A stretch of 64,000 nucleotides of DNA from Lachnospiraceae bacterium (GCA_017540605.1 JAFYAS010000028.1:41090-105089), one strand, 5' to 3'; numbered from the stretch's first letter, positions 18,818 to 29,203 are shown. The notes: a model not told the origin generated them from the letters alone. Translations and numbers: made by a program.

Positions 18818-18845
18818 TTGAACAGACTTGTTTTTGGCTTATAAT
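18818..18845 (+). promoter_or_regulatory. Promoter of the DUF885 lipoprotein gene
   Basis: TTGAAC (18818-18823) and a perfect TATAAT (18840-18845) are 16 bases apart, about 33 bases before the start codon. Confidence 0.6.
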
Positions 18846-18878
18846 GTTACTAAATATAAAGATTAGGATGTGACAGAA

Positions 18879-20720
18879 ATGAAAAAGAAGCTTTTGCTTA
18901 TTGCATTGATATCGGTATTTGCCATAGCTCTTACGGGTTGTGGTAACCCCGTTATCAGATTTATATTGGGTACTGACAAGGCCGGCGATGATATCGAGGC
19001 TACTACCTCTACCACAACAGAGGAGGTGACTACCGAGGCTGTAGCTCCCGCAAAAACTGACAATGAGGAATTTGACAAATGGATGAAGGAAGCGTTTGTG
19101 AAGGAGGTATCGGATTCTACCATCAATCTTCATTATACCTTAAAGGATCCCAAGGCCTACGGTATAGAGCTTGAACCTACCTTCGGAGATCTTGATTTTA
19201 CGGATACTTCTAAAGCGGAAAGGGATATAAATACTTATCTTGCCGATCTTAAGAAATTTGATTACTCTACTCTTTCCGAGAGTCAGCAGCTTGACTATGA
19301 TGTGTTTAAGACTTATCTTGAGGACAACTTAAAAAAGATTGATTTCAATATGATGAGTACTACCCTTGGTCCTGTGAAGGGCGTGCCTGCCAATCTTCCC
19401 ATCAATCTTGCGGAATATCATTTTTATGTTGAGAAGGATGTGACGGATTATCTGGCATTGCTCAAGCAGATACCGGATCTCTTTGATGCTATGGTAAGCT
19501 TTGAGAATAAGCGTATTGATGAGGGCTACGGACTTCAGGATAAGCAGCTTGATGAAGTCATAAAGCAGTGCAAGGATTTTACTTCAGTAAAGGATAAAAA
19601 CTATCTGATCACAACCTTTACGGATCGTATAGGTGAGCTAAAGGCTCTTGATGAGACAAAGAAAAATGAATATATTGAAGAGAATAAAAAGCTTGTAATT
19701 GAGACGGTTATCCCTGAATATGAAAAGCTTGCTAAAAGTATAGAGTCTATGAAGGGCAAAGCAAAGATAAGCGGGGGTCTTTGTCAATTTGATAGAGGTA
19801 AGGAGCTTTACGAGCTGGTGGTTCGAAGCGTCACAGGCTCAAAAAGAAGCGTGTCCGATATGATCACATTTATCGAGATGGGTATAAGCGATGCTGTAAA
19901 TATGATGGTTGAGGCATCGGGTATTGATTATGCGGGCTACACTGAGTATTTTAATGACGGAGCTAAATATGGAAATGATGATCCTTCGGTGATCATGGAT
20001 ACTCTTAAGCTTATGTCGATTTCTCTTTATCCTGTCGGAAACAAGACTGATTATAGCATCAAATATGTGGAAAAGGAGCTTGAGGATTCTCTTTCCCCCG
20101 CATTTTACATGATACCTCCCATAGATGAATCTGTAACCAATGTGATCTATATAAACGGCGGTTCAACAAAGGAGGAATCCCTCTTTACGACCTTGGCGCA
20201 TGAGGGCTTTCCCGGACACCTTTATCAGCACAATTATTATCGGTCAAAGAATCCAGCCCCTCTTAGACTTACTATGAATTTTCTTGGTTATTCTGAGGGC
20301 TGGGCAACCTATGCTGAGATTCAGGCGCCGGAATTTTATATGTTTCCGGAGCACAATGACGCATATACCCTGCTTGAGCAGGCTAACAAGAGCCTGAATC
20401 TTTTGGTATCCTCAAGGATAGATATAGGTGTGAATTATCAGAACTGGTCCCTTAAGGATGTGGAGAGCTACCTTTCAAAGCAGGGTTTTTCAACTTCTTC
20501 GGCTGAAAATCTTTATGATTATGTGGTGGCAGAGCCCGGCAATTACCTTGAGTACGGAGTCGGTGCCTTGGAGTTTTTTGACCTGAAGGAATATGCAAAG
20601 AATGCCCTTGGAGATAAGTTCCAGGAGAAGGAATTTAATCAGGCTCTGCTTGACTGCGGACCCTGTCAGTTCGAGTATGTCAAGCGTTCTGTTGATAAAT
20701 ATATTGAAACTTATAAGTAA
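18879..20720 (+). CDS. DUF885-family lipoprotein, putative metallopeptidase
   Basis: A 613-residue lipoprotein. ATG 18879 gives a clean lipoprotein signal peptide ending LTGC; the GTG at 18870 only adds three residues. A Thr/Glu-rich tether follows (about 35-55). The body is the DUF885 fold, related to zinc metallopeptidases: HEGFPGH at 441-447 supplies a His-Glu pair and a further His, and EGWATYAE about 35 residues later supplies a probable third ligand. Family members are predicted extracytoplasmic peptidases or dipeptidases with poorly known substrates. It is transcribed from its own promoter and is not obviously linked to its neighbours. Confidence 0.85.
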   Translation: MKKKLLLIALISVFAIALTGCGNPVIRFILGTDKAGDDIEATTSTTTEEVTTEAVAPAKTDNEEFDKWMKEAFVKEVSDSTINLHYTLKDPKAYGIELEPTFGDLDFTDTSKAERDINTYLADLKKFDYSTLSESQQLDYDVFKTYLEDNLKKIDFNMMSTTLGPVKGVPANLPINLAEYHFYVEKDVTDYLALLKQIPDLFDAMVSFENKRIDEGYGLQDKQLDEVIKQCKDFTSVKDKNYLITTFTDRIGELKALDETKKNEYIEENKKLVIETVIPEYEKLAKSIESMKGKAKISGGLCQFDRGKELYELVVRSVTGSKRSVSDMITFIEMGISDAVNMMVEASGIDYAGYTEYFNDGAKYGNDDPSVIMDTLKLMSISLYPVGNKTDYSIKYVEKELEDSLSPAFYMIPPIDESVTNVIYINGGSTKEESLFTTLAHEGFPGHLYQHNYYRSKNPAPLRLTMNFLGYSEGWATYAEIQAPEFYMFPEHNDAYTLLEQANKSLNLLVSSRIDIGVNYQNWSLKDVESYLSKQGFSTSSAENLYDYVVAEPGNYLEYGVGALEFFDLKEYAKNALGDKFQEKEFNQALLDCGPCQFEYVKRSVDKYIETYK

Positions 20721-20780
20721 GAAAAGGGGCTGAAAATGCCGATATAATTATTGTGATGTGGGAATTTGGAGGATGAGATT

Positions 20781-21677
20781 ATGAGTACATACGAGATGAA
20801 AAATGAATTTTTAACAGTAAAGGTAAAGAGCTTTGGTGCGGAGCTTATAAGCATCATAAACAACGAAACCAAGGAGGAATATCTTTGGAACGGTGATGAA
20901 AGATACTGGAAGAGAAATGCTCCCGTGCTTTTTCCTATTGTTGGAAGCCTGAAGAATGGTAGATACATTTACGGAGGAAAGGAATATCCCATGGGTCAGC
21001 ACGGATTTGCAAGGGATATGGAGTTTGAACTTTTGGGTGAAGCAAAGGATAAGCTTTCCTTTGTACTGAAGGCTGATGCAGAAACTCTTGAAAAATATCC
21101 CTTTATGTTCGAGCTTTATATCGACTATGTGCTCGAGGGTTCGAAGCTTAAGGTGAACTGGAGAGTAGTAAATGTTGATAAGAAAACTATGTATTTTTCC
21201 ATAGGCGGTCATCCTGCATTTATGTGTCCTCTCGGAGATCGGGGAAAGCAAAGTGATTATTACCTTCTCTTTGATACTCCAAAGAATCTTGAATACGGAA
21301 AGCTTTCAGAAAACGGCTTGTTGGCTGAGAAGTATCTTGAGCTTAATACAAATGGCGGCGTGCTAAAGATTGATGAGCATCTCTTTGATGATGATGCACT
21401 TATCATTGAGGATGAGCAGACTAAAACTGTATCACTTGCGGGCCCTGATAGAAAGGCTTATCTTACTGTTCAGTTTGATACCCCGCTTGTGGGACTTTGG
21501 TCCCCCGCAAAAAAGAATGCCCCCTTCGTATGTATAGAGCCCTGGAATGGCAGATGCGACAGCGAGGACTTTGTGGGAGAGTTAAAGGACAGAGAGTTTG
21601 GAAACTCTCTGGAGCCCGGTGAGGAATTTGAAAGCGGATATGATATAATTATTAGATTTTATGATGATGTAAAATAA
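20781..21677 (+). CDS. Aldose 1-epimerase family protein (GalM/LacX-like mutarotase)
   Basis: A 298-residue protein of the aldose epimerase (galactose mutarotase) fold. Visible family signatures are the opening AELISIINNETKEEYLW, the loop GQHGFARDMEF with the active-site His, GGHPAF with the second catalytic His, and EPWNGRCD with the probable catalytic Glu. These enzymes interconvert alpha and beta anomers of hexoses. The LacX/YeaD-type subfamily has variable sugar preference, so the substrate is not assignable. I choose ATG 20781, nine bases after GGAGG (20768-20772). It is cytosolic, and a carbohydrate role fits the GH3 and GH9 genes elsewhere in the window. Confidence 0.88.
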   Translation: MSTYEMKNEFLTVKVKSFGAELISIINNETKEEYLWNGDERYWKRNAPVLFPIVGSLKNGRYIYGGKEYPMGQHGFARDMEFELLGEAKDKLSFVLKADAETLEKYPFMFELYIDYVLEGSKLKVNWRVVNVDKKTMYFSIGGHPAFMCPLGDRGKQSDYYLLFDTPKNLEYGKLSENGLLAEKYLELNTNGGVLKIDEHLFDDDALIIEDEQTKTVSLAGPDRKAYLTVQFDTPLVGLWSPAKKNAPFVCIEPWNGRCDSEDFVGELKDREFGNSLEPGEEFESGYDIIIRFYDDVK

Positions 21678-21702
21678 AGTTATGAAAGACAGAGGTGAAA
21701 AC

Positions 21703-24700
21703 ATGAGAAAGAGACTGTTTGGAATATTAACTGCATGCTCCCTTTTCTTTGGATCAATAGGTGCCTGTGGCATAGTAAAGGCTGTGGACAAGGAAACTGC
21801 CGGCGACACTATGCAGGTAGTAGAGGTTAATGAGGATTCGGATGAAACGGCTGAGACCGGGTCCCTTACTCCCGGTGCCTTTGATGTAGAGGTTAATGAA
21901 GCCTATGTGGAGGAAGCAGAGCTTGCCGTTTCAAATTATGAATTGGAGGGGGAGGTTGATACTCCCACATTTGCTGATAGTGATGTGGATAATACATATC
22001 CCAATGTATCGACTGCTGTGGCGGCAGCTCTTGATACCTATCAGACTATAATTGAGTTTCCTACGGATAAGGAGTCTACCTGGAGCTTTCCTTATACCGA
22101 CAAGAGCGAGATCACAACCTTTGTGAACAACTTTCTTCAGGCAAATCCCAAGTTTTTCTATGTGGCATCCGTTAGCTATGTGACTCAGAGCGGATTTGTA
22201 AAAAGACTTATTTTTACATTTACAGATACCAATGAGAATATAGAAAAAATGAGAGGCGAGCTTGCACTTGCTGTTGCAAGGGCTTCCTTTAAGGCGAAGG
22301 ATATCTCGCTTATCGATTCGGAAAAATGCCTGTTGGCTCATGATTATCTGGTGGAGCACTGTGAGTATGATGATGCATTTGACGGACTCACAGATGCACA
22401 AAAGAAGGTAAGCAATTCTATCAACGCCTATGGTGCTTTAGTAGAGGGAAAGGCAGTATGTCAGGGCTACACAGCAGCTTATACCTTGATCATGCAAAAG
22501 CTCGGTATCACATGTCTTTCAGTATCAAGCAAGCTTATGGGCAAGAAGTATTCAAACGGTACCTACGCCGGTCATATATGGAATCTGGTGAAGCTTGGAG
22601 ATAATTATTATCATGTGGATGCGACCTGGGATGATACCGGCATTCCCGGCATGGTAAAGCACAACAATCTTTTAAGATGTAAAAAGGGTATCGAGGAAAC
22701 GGGACATCATGATTTCACTCTTGATGCATATATAGCTGAGCTTACTATGAAGACTACCTACGAGAATGCTTACTGGATCAACATCACATCTCCAGTGGTA
22801 AGCTATAATGGCGCTCTTTATTATATTTACCCTGCTGATCCCGATTGCGAAAGAGCAGACGAGGAGAATCTTACTGCCGATGCGGATTTCATTTTTGTAA
22901 AGAAGCCCATAGGGCAGACAGGAACTGATCAGAATGTGCCCATCTATAGCTTTAACTATGATTCCATTGCTATCAATACAGCAGGCTATTCAAAGAGTGA
23001 TATTGATAAGCTGATAGATGGATATAAGTCCCTCAATATGCGGGGAAGACTTCTTGAGGGTGTTGATTATTGGTACACCGTAAGCAACAACAAGATCTAT
23101 AAGATAGATAAGACAAAGGCTGATGAGGCGACTAAACCGGAGGAAACTAAAGCGGCACTTACGGATGAAGATGTTACAGTGCTTCTTACCGTTGAAGGTG
23201 ATTCTCTTGATGGACTTGGCAAGGAATCCGGAAGGCTGACCTACAGACAGGGCGGAGAGCTTTTCATGACCGAAGAGGATCTTGGAGTTCCTGTGGCTAC
23301 TGAGCTTTATGTTTACAGGGCCGGTGAGACAATTCTTCTTTCACCCATTATCAAGCAATATGGAAAGAGCTTTTCAGATTATCCTGTATATGCTACCCTT
23401 CTTCCTGAAGGCAGTGCTCAGAATATAAAGTACACTATGGATACCTTTGACAGCGGACATTTGGAGGTGGATGCGGCAGGTGTTGTAAAGGCAAAGAGCT
23501 ACACTGATGGCACTGAGAGCATGACGGTAAGCTCAGCTGATGATCCTTCAGTTCCTATACAGAAGATAAGTTTTAAGGTTCAGTATGTTGCTCTTAAAAA
23601 GCTTATTATAAGCAATGCAACTATTTACAAGGATCTGACTACCGCGGAATTTGAAAACAAGAGCTTTACCAAAAAGCTTTATACTCAGGTGGTTCCTGCA
23701 AATGCAAGCAATAACATCGTAAAATATATGTCTGAGGATCCGAATGTAGCCTCTGTTGACGCCAATACAGGTCTTGTGACCGCGGTGGGTCCCGGTGAGA
23801 CGAAGATCATCGGAAAGCTTACGGTAAGGGACAAGGAAGGAAAGGTTACCGACAATCTTTCTGTTTCCTGTGCGGTAAGATTTAGGTATGCTCCGGAAAG
23901 CATTACGGTTAATAAGGAGAATATGTCTCTTTCGATTAAGGAGACAAAGAAGGATATCACTCCCGAAAAGATTGAAAAGACCGAGAAGGGAAGCGGTACA
24001 TTGACGGCTCTTATCGGTACGGCCAATGCATACGATAGGACTGTGAAGTGGGAGATAGAAGAGCAGACTCCGAAGGATACATCCGGAGTAAGTGCTGAGT
24101 CAAAGAAGGTTATCTCTATCACTCCTTCCGATAAGGCAGAAGCTGACGGAAGCTATTCGGCTACAGTTAATGCATTAAACGAAGGTACAGCTAAGGTCAA
24201 GGTTTATTCTTCTGTGAATTCAAAGCTTTCAAAGACTATTGGTATTACCGTGACAAAGGAAGAGATCATAGAACAGACTCCCACCGAGGAGCCTACCACA
24301 GCAAGCACAGCGGTTAAGGTCACCGGTATCAGCGTAACGCCTGAAAAGGCAGAGCTTACAACCTATGGCATAGTTGATCTGATAGCAGAGGTGTCCCCTT
24401 CGAATGCAGACAACAACAGCATCCTTTGGACTGTAAGCGATTCCAATGGGGTACTAATAGAGCCCGATTCCAAGGATTCTCGTATCTGCAGGGTAACAGC
24501 TCTAAATCGTGGAACTGTGAAGGTTACGGCAACCAGTATGGATGGAGCATATTCTGCTACTGCAACCATTACTGTAAAGAAGGCTGATATCGCATCTGCC
24601 AAGGTTAAAAAGATCGCTGACAAGGTTTATAGCGGAAAGGCTAAAAAACCGGCTCCCGTTCTGACACTAAACGGGACAAAGCTTAAGAAGGGCAAGGACT

Positions 24701-25095
24701 ATACGGTAAGCTATAAGAATAATAAAAAGATCGGTACTGCCACTATTACCATCAAGGGTAAGGGACAGATCACCGGAACTAAAAAGGTGACCTTCAAGAT
24801 AGTTCCCAAGGCAACAAAGCTTACTCTTAAAAAGGACAAGAAGGGATCTGTCAATGCGATCCTAAAGAAGGTAAAGTCAGGAAACGGATACCAGATCGTG
24901 ATTGCCACCAACAGTAAGTTTACAAAGAACAAAAAGGTCAAGAACTTATATGGTGTGAATTCCAGAAAATACGCTCTGACAGGTCTTAAAAAGGGCAAAT
25001 ATTATTATATAAAGGCAAGAGCCGTAAAGATCGTGGGAGTAAGGAAATACTATGGCAAGTTTACAAAGGTTACAAAGTTCAAGATAAAGAAATAA
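21703..25095 (+). CDS. Secreted transglutaminase-like protein with Big_2 domains
   Basis: A 1130-residue secreted protein. The start at ATG 21703 has an AGAGGTG site five bases upstream and gives a signal peptide (about 1-28); an ATG at 21682 lacks one. Residues ~170-330 form a transglutaminase/protease-like core with Cys253 (VCQGY), His291 (GHIWNLV) and Asp306 (HVDATWDD) in the usual triad order. Beyond ~510 come several bacterial Ig-like (Big_2) domains, then a strongly basic beta-rich C-terminus with many Lys, common in Lachnospiraceae surface proteins and likely to bind the acidic cell wall. No LPXTG anchor is seen. It probably modifies or cleaves surface proteins or peptidoglycan cross-bridges; the substrate is unknown. 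Confidence 0.85.
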   Translation: MRKRLFGILTACSLFFGSIGACGIVKAVDKETAGDTMQVVEVNEDSDETAETGSLTPGAFDVEVNEAYVEEAELAVSNYELEGEVDTPTFADSDVDNTYPNVSTAVAAALDTYQTIIEFPTDKESTWSFPYTDKSEITTFVNNFLQANPKFFYVASVSYVTQSGFVKRLIFTFTDTNENIEKMRGELALAVARASFKAKDISLIDSEKCLLAHDYLVEHCEYDDAFDGLTDAQKKVSNSINAYGALVEGKAVCQGYTAAYTLIMQKLGITCLSVSSKLMGKKYSNGTYAGHIWNLVKLGDNYYHVDATWDDTGIPGMVKHNNLLRCKKGIEETGHHDFTLDAYIAELTMKTTYENAYWINITSPVVSYNGALYYIYPADPDCERADEENLTADADFIFVKKPIGQTGTDQNVPIYSFNYDSIAINTAGYSKSDIDKLIDGYKSLNMRGRLLEGVDYWYTVSNNKIYKIDKTKADEATKPEETKAALTDEDVTVLLTVEGDSLDGLGKESGRLTYRQGGELFMTEEDLGVPVATELYVYRAGETILLSPIIKQYGKSFSDYPVYATLLPEGSAQNIKYTMDTFDSGHLEVDAAGVVKAKSYTDGTESMTVSSADDPSVPIQKISFKVQYVALKKLIISNATIYKDLTTAEFENKSFTKKLYTQVVPANASNNIVKYMSEDPNVASVDANTGLVTAVGPGETKIIGKLTVRDKEGKVTDNLSVSCAVRFRYAPESITVNKENMSLSIKETKKDITPEKIEKTEKGSGTLTALIGTANAYDRTVKWEIEEQTPKDTSGVSAESKKVISITPSDKAEADGSYSATVNALNEGTAKVKVYSSVNSKLSKTIGITVTKEEIIEQTPTEEPTTASTAVKVTGISVTPEKAELTTYGIVDLIAEVSPSNADNNSILWTVSDSNGVLIEPDSKDSRICRVTALNRGTVKVTATSMDGAYSATATITVKKADIASAKVKKIADKVYSGKAKKPAPVLTLNGTKLKKGKDYTVSYKNNKKIGTATITIKGKGQITGTKKVTFKIVPKATKLTLKKDKKGSVNAILKKVKSGNGYQIVIATNSKFTKNKKVKNLYGVNSRKYALTGLKKGKYYYIKARAVKIVGVRKYYGKFTKVTKFKIKK

Positions 25096-25135
25096 TGTAA
25101 CTGTTCACTACAGCTTGGAACGCTTACAAATAATG

Positions 25136-25164
25136 TTGTCATACCCCTTAAATCGTGGTAAAAT
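25136..25164 (+). promoter_or_regulatory. Promoter of the cytosolic transglutaminase-like gene
   Basis: TTGTCA (25136-25141) and TAAAAT (25159-25164) are 17 bases apart, 33 bases before the ATG at 25198, which also has an upstream GGGG ribosome binding stretch. Confidence 0.6.
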
Positions 25165-25197
25165 GGTGGATGTAAATAATTATGTGGGGTAGAGCTG

Positions 25198-25935
25198 ATG
25201 ATTAAAAAGGAAGCCTGTTTGGATAAAACAGAATTGCTTGATTATGATGCCGACAACATTAAAAAGCTTGTGGCAAGCAGAGAGTGGATGAAGCTTGACG
25301 AGTATGAGAGGATCGGTGCCATTTACACATTTGTGAGAGATGAGATCGCATACGGATATAGCTCAGATGATAGGCTTATGGCATCCAGGATTCTTACAGA
25401 TGGCTATGGTCATTGCAACACGAAGAGCATACTTCTTATGGCACTTCTTAGGGCTGCTGATATTCCCTGTAAGCTTCATGGCGGTACTGTTCAGAAGAAG
25501 CTTTTTGAGGGTATCATGCCGGATATCATTTATGGTAAGATGCCTGAATCCATCCTTCACAGCTGGGTAGAGGTTGCCTACAAGGATAAATGGATATCTC
25601 TTGAGGGTGTTATACTTGATGACAGATATCTAAAGAATCTAAAAGGCAAGTTCAAGAATCATACACTTTTGTTTTGCGGATATGGTGTGGCTGTTGAGGA
25701 TTTTGGAAAGATAAAGGTTGACTGGAACGGAGAGGATACATTTATCCAACAAGAGCTAGTAAACCATGATTTCGGAGAATTCTCGACCCCGGATTCCTTT
25801 TATAAAAAACATGCCCAAAAGTTTTCGGGTATGTTCAAGATCATGTATGAGAAGATGGGAAGAGGTATGCTTAACTCCAACATTAAAAAGATCAGAGAGC
25901 TTAAATATGCTGACGAGATAAAGAAGGAAGAATAA
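25198..25935 (+). CDS. Transglutaminase-like (papain-fold) cytosolic protein
   Basis: A 245-residue protein with a transglutaminase-like core. Cys73 is in GYGHCNTKS, His121 in LHSWVEV, and an acidic residue follows about 20 residues later in SLEGVILDD, the spacing of the Cys-His-Asp triad. No signal peptide is visible, so it is cytosolic. Proteins of this type include peptidases and amidases acting on peptide or amide bonds; none can be assigned. It has its own promoter and a downstream terminator, so it is a single-gene transcript. It is not a close copy of the secreted transglutaminase-like protein just upstream. Confidence 0.82.
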   Translation: MIKKEACLDKTELLDYDADNIKKLVASREWMKLDEYERIGAIYTFVRDEIAYGYSSDDRLMASRILTDGYGHCNTKSILLMALLRAADIPCKLHGGTVQKKLFEGIMPDIIYGKMPESILHSWVEVAYKDKWISLEGVILDDRYLKNLKGKFKNHTLLFCGYGVAVEDFGKIKVDWNGEDTFIQQELVNHDFGEFSTPDSFYKKHAQKFSGMFKIMYEKMGRGMLNSNIKKIRELKYADEIKKEE

Positions 25936-25940
25936 TATGA

Positions 25941-25970
25941 AAGCCGGGAAGGTAACTGACCGGCTTTTTT
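25941..25970 (+). terminator. Rho-independent terminator after the transglutaminase-like gene
   Basis: AAGCCGG (25941-25947) pairs with CCGGCTT (25960-25966) and runs into TTTTT. The 12-base loop can fold further. Confidence 0.8.
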
Positions 25971-25992
25971 GTCATTAAATAAGGATGTTTGT

Positions 25993-27435
25993 ATGAAAAG
26001 ATTGCTGCTTTTTTCAATGATATGTATATTGTGTCTTGGCCTTTTGGGTTGCGAGAGAAGACGAAAAAAAGGCGGGGCCACCACTACCCAGGAGATAAGT
26101 GAGGAGGTTCAGGTCCAAGAGGAAGGTAAAGGCTTTACCGGCGTTATTGAGAATATCGATACTAAGAACAATATGCTCACATTTATCAATGTGATGACAG
26201 ATGAGAGAGTAGGGCTTATCTACTACGGCGGTGTGAGGATCACCAACAAATATGGTGATATCATGGCACTTACCTCTTTGACCGTAGGCGAGGTGGTTGA
26301 TATTCGCTATGACGAGACCTCCCTTAAGCTTATAAGTGTGGCTGTGAATTCCCAGGCGATGCGATATGAAGATGTCACGGGCTTTGAGATCGATATGTAT
26401 GACAAGAAACTAAAGACAGTAAGTGCGGAGCTTAGCTTTGATGATTTTGTTGTGGTGCTAAATGGAGATGATCTTGTTTCCATAGATGAGCTCGTAAGTC
26501 AGGATGTAGTCGATATGGTTGAGTATGATGGAAAGCTATGCTCGGTTGTACTTAAAAAGGGGCATGGCTATCTGAGACTTGAGGATTTTGATTCCTATCT
26601 TGGGGGTATCATAGAGATAGGCGATATGGTGGCTCCTGTTGAGGAGGAGATGTTACTTACGGTTCCCGAGGGAGATTATGAGCTAAAGATCACAAAAAAT
26701 GATCATAGTGGTACAAGGCTTGTGAGCATACCCAGAAATGAAGAGGTGAAGGTAAGTCTTGAGGCTCTTCAGATAGAGCCTGATAAGAAGGGGCAGTGTA
26801 TCTTCGATATTACGCCAAAGGGCATAAAGCCTCAGGTTTATGTGGATGGTTCCCTTCTTGATCTTGAGAAGGATATCGAGCTTATTTACGGAAAGCACAG
26901 GATATTCATTAATTGTGAGGGATATGATGATTATTTGGCTTATTTCAATGTGGATCAGCCCTATAAGATATTTAAGTTCATATTGACTGCTGACGGATCG
27001 GGAGGTACTACAGAGGCAACTACAGCCGAGGAAGCTTCCTCTGAGGAAAGCTCTACAACAACGGTTCCGGCAACAACCACTGAAGAGGCGACCACAAGTG
27101 ATGCTTCATCCACCACCGAAACAAGCGTTGCCACCACGGAAGAAGCCGAAACCACAGAGACCACTGAGACTACCACGGAAAGCTCGCCTACCGGTGATGT
27201 AAAGCATACTATCACTATTTCTGCCCCTGCCGGAGCAAAACTTTATGTGGATGGAAAATATGTTGGAAATACGCCGTGTAGCTTTACAAAAACGGCTGGA
27301 AGTCATATAATAACACTAACGCGTACGGGCTGCATGACGGTCAGCTATACGGTTACGGCAGTAGACAACGGACAGGATGATACGTATTCATTTGAAGAGC
27401 TTGAAGTCATAGGAAGCTCATTACTTACAGAATAA
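25993..27435 (+). CDS. PEGA-domain lipoprotein
   Basis: A 480-residue lipoprotein. The start is ATG 25993, with AAGGA eight bases upstream, giving the signal MKRLLLFSMICILCLGLLGC with a lipobox ending LLGC. About 40-330 is a beta-rich region of unknown fold, with an internal PEGA-like stretch around 215-310 (YVDGSLLDLEKDIELIYGKH). About 335-400 is a Thr/Ser/Glu-rich linker with no structure. A clear PEGA domain ends the protein (KLYVDGKYVGNTPCSF). PEGA domains are short carbohydrate- or wall-associated beta modules on surface lipoproteins. It lies 19 bases before phosphoglucomutase, and may share its transcript. Confidence 0.83.
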   Translation: MKRLLLFSMICILCLGLLGCERRRKKGGATTTQEISEEVQVQEEGKGFTGVIENIDTKNNMLTFINVMTDERVGLIYYGGVRITNKYGDIMALTSLTVGEVVDIRYDETSLKLISVAVNSQAMRYEDVTGFEIDMYDKKLKTVSAELSFDDFVVVLNGDDLVSIDELVSQDVVDMVEYDGKLCSVVLKKGHGYLRLEDFDSYLGGIIEIGDMVAPVEEEMLLTVPEGDYELKITKNDHSGTRLVSIPRNEEVKVSLEALQIEPDKKGQCIFDITPKGIKPQVYVDGSLLDLEKDIELIYGKHRIFINCEGYDDYLAYFNVDQPYKIFKFILTADGSGGTTEATTAEEASSEESSTTTVPATTTEEATTSDASSTTETSVATTEEAETTETTETTTESSPTGDVKHTITISAPAGAKLYVDGKYVGNTPCSFTKTAGSHIITLTRTGCMTVSYTVTAVDNGQDDTYSFEELEVIGSSLLTE

Positions 27436-27454
27436 AAACGAGGAGGATAAGACG

Positions 27455-29191
27455 ATGGATTACAAGGAGATATTTAAGGAGTGGCTTGAATCGGACACCT
27501 TTGATGAGGAGACAAAAGCAGAGCTTAAGGCTATCGAAGGTGATGAGAATGAGATCAAGGAAAGGTTTTATGCAGATCTGGAGTTCGGTACCGCAGGTCT
27601 TCGTGGCGTGATCGGAGCCGGCATCAATCGCATGAACAAGTATGTGGTAAGAAAGGCGACACAGGGTCTTGCCAATTATATTTTAAAGCAAGGTGTAAAG
27701 GATCCCGCTGTTGCTATTGCTTATGATTGTAGAAGGATGTCTCCTGAGTTTTCTCTTGAGGCTGCTCTTTGTCTTGCGGCAAACGGTATCAAGGCTTATC
27801 GTTTTGATTCTCTTCGCCCCACACCTGAGCTTTCATTTGCGGTAAGATATTTAAAGTGTATCGCAGGTATCAATATAACTGCCAGCCACAATCCCCCTGA
27901 ATACAATGGCTACAAGGTATACTGGGAGGACGGCGCTCAGATCACACCTCCTCATGATACAGGCATCATGGCTGAGGTTAAGGCTATCACAGATTACAGT
28001 ACCTGTAAGACTATTTCAGAGGAGGATGCGAGAGCAAAGGGACTTCTTGTGACCATCGGTGCGGATGTTGATGATCCTTACATCGCAGAGCTTAAGAAAC
28101 AGATACTTCATCAGGACACCATAGATAAGTATGGCAAGGATATAAAGGTTGTTTATACACCTCTTCACGGTACAGGTAATATTCCTGCAAGAAGGATACT
28201 TAAGGAGATCGGCTTTGAGAACGTATATGTAGTTCCTGAGCAGGAGCTTCCCGATGGTGAGTTCCCCACAGTTTCATATCCCAATCCCGAGGCTAAGGAA
28301 GCATTTGAGCTTGCTCTTAAGCTTGCTAAGGAAAAGGATGCAGATCTTGTTCTTGCAACAGATCCCGATGCAGACAGACTTGGTGTATATGTAAAGGATG
28401 CAGAGGGCGAATACAGATGCTTGACCGGAAATATGTCAGGCTGTCTTCTTGCCGAGTATGAGATAAGTCAGAGAAAAGCATTAAATGGTGACAAGCTTCC
28501 TGAGGACGGTGCACTTATTAAGACCATCGTTACCTCCAACCTTGCAGATGAGATAGCAAAGGGCTACGGAGTAAAGCTTATCGAGGTCCTTACAGGCTTT
28601 AAGTGGATCGGAAAGGAGATCTTGGGCTTTGAGAATTCCGGAAAGGGTACATATCTCTTTGGATTTGAGGAGAGCTATGGCTGTCTTATCGGAACCCATG
28701 CAAGGGACAAGGATGCTATCGTAGCTGTGATGGCACTATGCGAGGCAGCAGCATTTTATAAGTCTCAGGGAAAGACTCTTTGGGATGCAATGATAGATAT
28801 GTATGAGAAGTATGGCTATTGTATAGATGCTATCCAGTCAGTTACTATGAAGGGTATCGAGGGTCTCCAGAAGATCCAGGATATCATGAACACCCTTAGA
28901 ACCAAGACCCCTTCTAAGATTGGAAAGTACGAGGTGGTTGAGGCCAGAGATTACAAGGCTGATACAGTGAAGAATTTAAAGACCGGCGAGGAAGGAAAGA
29001 CAGGTCTTCCCTCATCAAATGTTCTTTACTATGACCTTTCTGATTCGGCATGGCTTTGCGTAAGACCTTCGGGAACCGAGCCCAAGATCAAGTTCTACTA
29101 TGGTGTCAAGGGAAGTTCATTAGAGGATGCCAACGCATTGTCTGACGAGATGGGTAAGGCTGTACTTGCTATGATAGAAGAGATGAAATAA
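27455..29191 (+). CDS. pgcA: Phosphoglucomutase / phosphomannomutase (alpha-D-phosphohexomutase)
   Basis: A 578-residue four-domain alpha-D-phosphohexomutase of the PgcA-like length class. It interconverts glucose 1-phosphate and glucose 6-phosphate, linking glycolysis with UDP-glucose and cell-wall sugar synthesis. Visible signatures are the phosphoserine loop TASHNPPEYNGYKVYW, the Mg-binding DPDADRLG loop, the sugar-specificity loop GFEESYG and the C-terminal phosphate loop RPSGTEPK. All key residues are present. An AGGAGG site precedes the ATG. It heads a run of tightly spaced genes (alr, thioredoxin and others) with gaps of 12-25 bases, so they are probably co-transcribed. Confidence 0.94.
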   Translation: MDYKEIFKEWLESDTFDEETKAELKAIEGDENEIKERFYADLEFGTAGLRGVIGAGINRMNKYVVRKATQGLANYILKQGVKDPAVAIAYDCRRMSPEFSLEAALCLAANGIKAYRFDSLRPTPELSFAVRYLKCIAGINITASHNPPEYNGYKVYWEDGAQITPPHDTGIMAEVKAITDYSTCKTISEEDARAKGLLVTIGADVDDPYIAELKKQILHQDTIDKYGKDIKVVYTPLHGTGNIPARRILKEIGFENVYVVPEQELPDGEFPTVSYPNPEAKEAFELALKLAKEKDADLVLATDPDADRLGVYVKDAEGEYRCLTGNMSGCLLAEYEISQRKALNGDKLPEDGALIKTIVTSNLADEIAKGYGVKLIEVLTGFKWIGKEILGFENSGKGTYLFGFEESYGCLIGTHARDKDAIVAVMALCEAAAFYKSQGKTLWDAMIDMYEKYGYCIDAIQSVTMKGIEGLQKIQDIMNTLRTKTPSKIGKYEVVEARDYKADTVKNLKTGEEGKTGLPSSNVLYYDLSDSAWLCVRPSGTEPKIKFYYGVKGSSLEDANALSDEMGKAVLAMIEEMK

Positions 29192-29203
29192 TGGAGGCAT
29201 AAG